A stretch of 64,000 nt of DNA, taken from the NCBI GenBank assembly GCA_026745465.1, contig JACYXH010000479.1:293001-357000 (forward strand), given 5' to 3'. How positions within the stretch are numbered: the first letter of the stretch is position 1; each line of letters opens with the position of its first letter. The translations under genes were made by a program, and so were the position numbers. Below, piece by piece: positions 58,643 through 64,000 of this stretch. Below the pieces are notes generated by a model. That model searched no databases. It had not been told where the DNA came from and saw nothing but the letters and a program-made list of their open reading frames with translations. The DNA is from Lota lota. Taxonomy: Eukaryota; Chordata; Actinopteri; Gadiformes; Lotidae.

Positions 58643-59320
58643 TGTGAATATGAATGGTTGTTGATTAAATCCTCTGTGGATCTGAAAAAAGTGCTACATT
58701 TTATATTATTCAACGCAATAGAAAATAAATATAGCTTAATAGCATTGTAACTGGATGGCCCCGGCAGTAATCAAAAACAAACAAGTAAGTATCTACTACT
58801 TCTACAAGTTAAACATGTGAACAAACCCAGCTGTACCTTAGTGTTGTCCTAGCGTTCTTCCTGTGTCAGTGAGTGTCAGTTTATTAACTGTTCAGTTAGT
58901 TGGACCTGCCCATGTGACTGGGCCCAGGGAGGAAGTGTGTGTGTCAGCGTTTTAATCTTCCAAGCCCAGCCTTCAAGGACAATTGCACAACTCTTCCAAC
59001 AGTGTGACAGATTTATTTACAAGGACACAAAAAATTGTGGCTGAAGGGTTCACAAGAATTCACGATTTTATAATTCACAATTCATTTGGGCTAGCTTTAG
59101 CCTCGATGCTAAAAGCAGATGGATTGTTTACAAGGTAAAAGTCCAGTGTAATAGGCTACACAATCTAAATGTGTTTTAAAGATGCAGTACAGCAATTATT
59201 TTATAAACACCACCAGACAACACAACACAACACCAGAGGTCTGCTTTTTTAATCACTTTTTAATTGATTTTCTAAAGAGTAAATAAAAACAGTATGGGGG
59301 AGAAAGAAAACATCAAACTC

Positions 59321-59326
59321 TTTATT
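59321..59326 (-). terminator. Candidate fhl5 poly(A) signal
   Basis: TTTATT on the plus strand gives AATAAA on the minus strand, about 790 nt after the stop codon and about 680 bp before the tgfbrap1-like ATG. Confidence 0.5.
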
Positions 59327-60118
59327 ACAGATACATTTAATACACTTAATTATGTTTCTGCATATGAACTTTAACCACCAGGGGCAATGTCTTTTAACTA
59401 AGCCCACCTGCACTACAGGAACAGCATTTTTCTCATTGCACTGTATAATAGTTATAGTCTAAAGGGCCCAATACAGCTTTCCTATCACTCCTACATAGGA
59501 TACCAATAGAAACATGTTTATATTGATATTAAAGCCAATTAGCTGTGACGATACTGTGTGCATTATATTGATAAAACAAAAAGAGGCATACAGCAAACTC
59601 CATTTAAATTCCTACTGCAATTGAAATCGCCTCCTTTATCTGACTAATAAATGTGGTCCGGTCTTGAATATAGATTGCTCGATAAAAAGAAACGCATTTC
59701 AGACCTTCCCAAGGCAAGGGGACAAAGGGTGTACTTGTTTATGTTACAAGCGTGAGAGGAAGAATAAATCAATTTGAGCACCTCACTATTATCCATGAAG
59801 TGGTTATGCATCGAGACCCAGGGGCTTATATTTCATCTCGAGCTGGAAGTGTACATCATTTTCTCTCTCTCCTCACTTTTGAAAAGCTTTCTCCTAATAA
59901 CTTGAGACGTACGAGTAGGCATGTGATACCGGGCCCATCCTAACAATCAAACGCGCTGTCCTTCAAACAATCAGAATGAGAGCTTGTCTACTTTGGGGAA
60001 AAGCACACAAAAGACAGAAGAAGATGAAGAAGAAGAAGAAGAAGAAAAAACGCTTCTGATACTTATAAGTGATCTGATTAAGAACGCACCACCCCCTTTC
60101 CATTTCCTGTCAATGAGG

Positions 60119-63363
<3,245 letters not shown>

Positions 63364-63478
63364 GTTGCCTCTTCTCGCTCAGCTGCTCACTCCAAAAACA
63401 GGGAAGAAAAATCACAGGAGTGGTTAAAAGCCCTATAATAGCACCCCCCCTTCTCTGCAATCAGCATCCAAGCAACCG

Positions 63479-63498
63479 CCCCCCCCCCCCCCCCCCCC
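63479..63498. repeat. C20 homopolymer
   Basis: Twenty consecutive C on the plus strand (G20 on the transcribed fhl5 strand) in the fhl5 5' intron. Confidence 0.95.
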
Positions 63499-63675
63499 AC
63501 CCCCTGCCACACACAGACACACGTACACACAGAACCACAAACACCCACCGAAACTGGTTTGATGTTACAGCAGTCAAAAGGTCACGACGCAATCTTTCCT
63601 CACTATTCTCTTTAAAAGCATGAGAATTACTAAAGAGGGGTGCTATAATGGAATAATTGAAGGAGGAGCCCTTAC

Positions 63676-63840
63676 CTCCTAGGTGATGTTCAGTCAAGGA
63701 TGAGAGGACTGGAGGTGGCGGGTGGCTGGCTGGACACTCTAGGACAGACACAGCCACAGGGGCAGGGAAGAGACAGGGGCTAGGGCAGCAGGATTATGGG
63801 GATGTATTCATGGGTGGGGGGATCTTCTATAAATACTCTA
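63676..63840 (-). promoter_or_regulatory. fhl5: fhl5 non-coding first exon and TATA promoter
   Basis: TATTTATAG on the minus strand (about 63838-63826) is a TATA-like box. A consensus donor AGGAG|GTAAGG (GT at 63675-63674) would end a ~120-nt leader exon that splices to the start-codon exon upstream of 63363. The coding-exon acceptor is either GTGAGCAG or TTTTTGGAG and was not resolved. Confidence 0.55.
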
Positions 63841-64000
63841 CCTCTTATTAGCCTTGACTCTCTGGGGAGAATGGACATGCTGCCCATGCAAACCGTTCTG
63901 GACCTTTTATGGGAGTGACTGGTCGCTGCTGCGTTTGTATTGATTTAATCATTGTTCTGGGGTTGTGTGTGTGTGTATTTATAAATAAAGCAATGTTTAT
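63841..64000. other. Right-edge upstream sequence
   Basis: Nothing recognised beyond a short (GT)n run near 63965. Confidence 0.4.

Overview
This is a stretch of vertebrate nuclear DNA, almost certainly from a ray-finned (teleost) fish. The genes are split by introns with GT-AG junctions and encode vertebrate-specific proteins. Spacers and introns are full of long (CA)n, (GA)n and (AT)n microsatellites, poly(C) runs, tRNA-derived SINE pieces, LINE fragments and Ty3/gypsy-type LTR debris. I do not name a species. I see no CRISPR array, rRNA gene or intact tRNA gene.

Layout, left to right. (1) 1-1735: the 5' part of traf3ip2 (Act1) on the minus strand; its SEFIR exons lie off the left edge. 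(2) 4171-12858: a complete fyn Src-family kinase on the minus strand, 11 coding exons summing to 539 codons plus stop. A long 5' intron holds a candidate 15-nt microexon, and a candidate non-coding first exon lies near 20250. (3) 22258-23949: a two-exon marcks gene on the plus strand, head-to-head with fyn. (4) 29393-33263: col10a1 (collagen X) on the minus strand, with a TATA-box promoter near 33975. (5) 34-52 kb: gene-poor DNA with an internally deleted Ty3/gypsy element (38237-40253, perfect 5-bp target duplication), microsatellites, a 36-bp minisatellite and a compact promoter-like unit near 50.5-50.75 kb. (6) 52424-58642: a complete TGFBRAP1-family gene on the minus strand, 11 exons, 858 codons. 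(7) 60119-63363: a four-and-a-half-LIM gene, best matched to FHL5, on the minus strand, 5 coding exons, 281 codons, with a solo LTR in one intron.

traf3ip2, fyn, marcks, col10a1 and FHL5 all lie on human chromosome 6q, so the block is conserved synteny that has been compacted. In human, TGFBRAP1 neighbours FHL2 on 2q12. Finding a TGFBRAP1-family gene next to an FHL5-like gene suggests either retention of a duplicated TGFBRAP1-FHL pair or that the LIM gene is an FHL2 copy. The genes are not an operon. Functionally they cover IL-17 and tyrosine-kinase signalling (traf3ip2, fyn), membrane-cytoskeleton coupling (marcks), hypertrophic cartilage matrix (col10a1), endosomal tethering and TGF-beta signalling (tgfbrap1-like) and muscle transcriptional co-activation (fhl5).

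The points most worth a second look are: a tandem triplication of the fyn start-codon exon, whose second copy keeps a splice acceptor and an ATG but stops after six codons; a strongly spliced-looking 15-nt microexon that would add an out-of-frame upstream ATG to fyn; dinucleotide repeats placed right at splice sites and just after stop codons; a one-residue insertion in the MARCKS effector domain; and a promoter/poly(A)-bracketed unit that could encode a 19-residue hydrophobic peptide. Exon boundaries were read by eye from splice consensus and reading phase.
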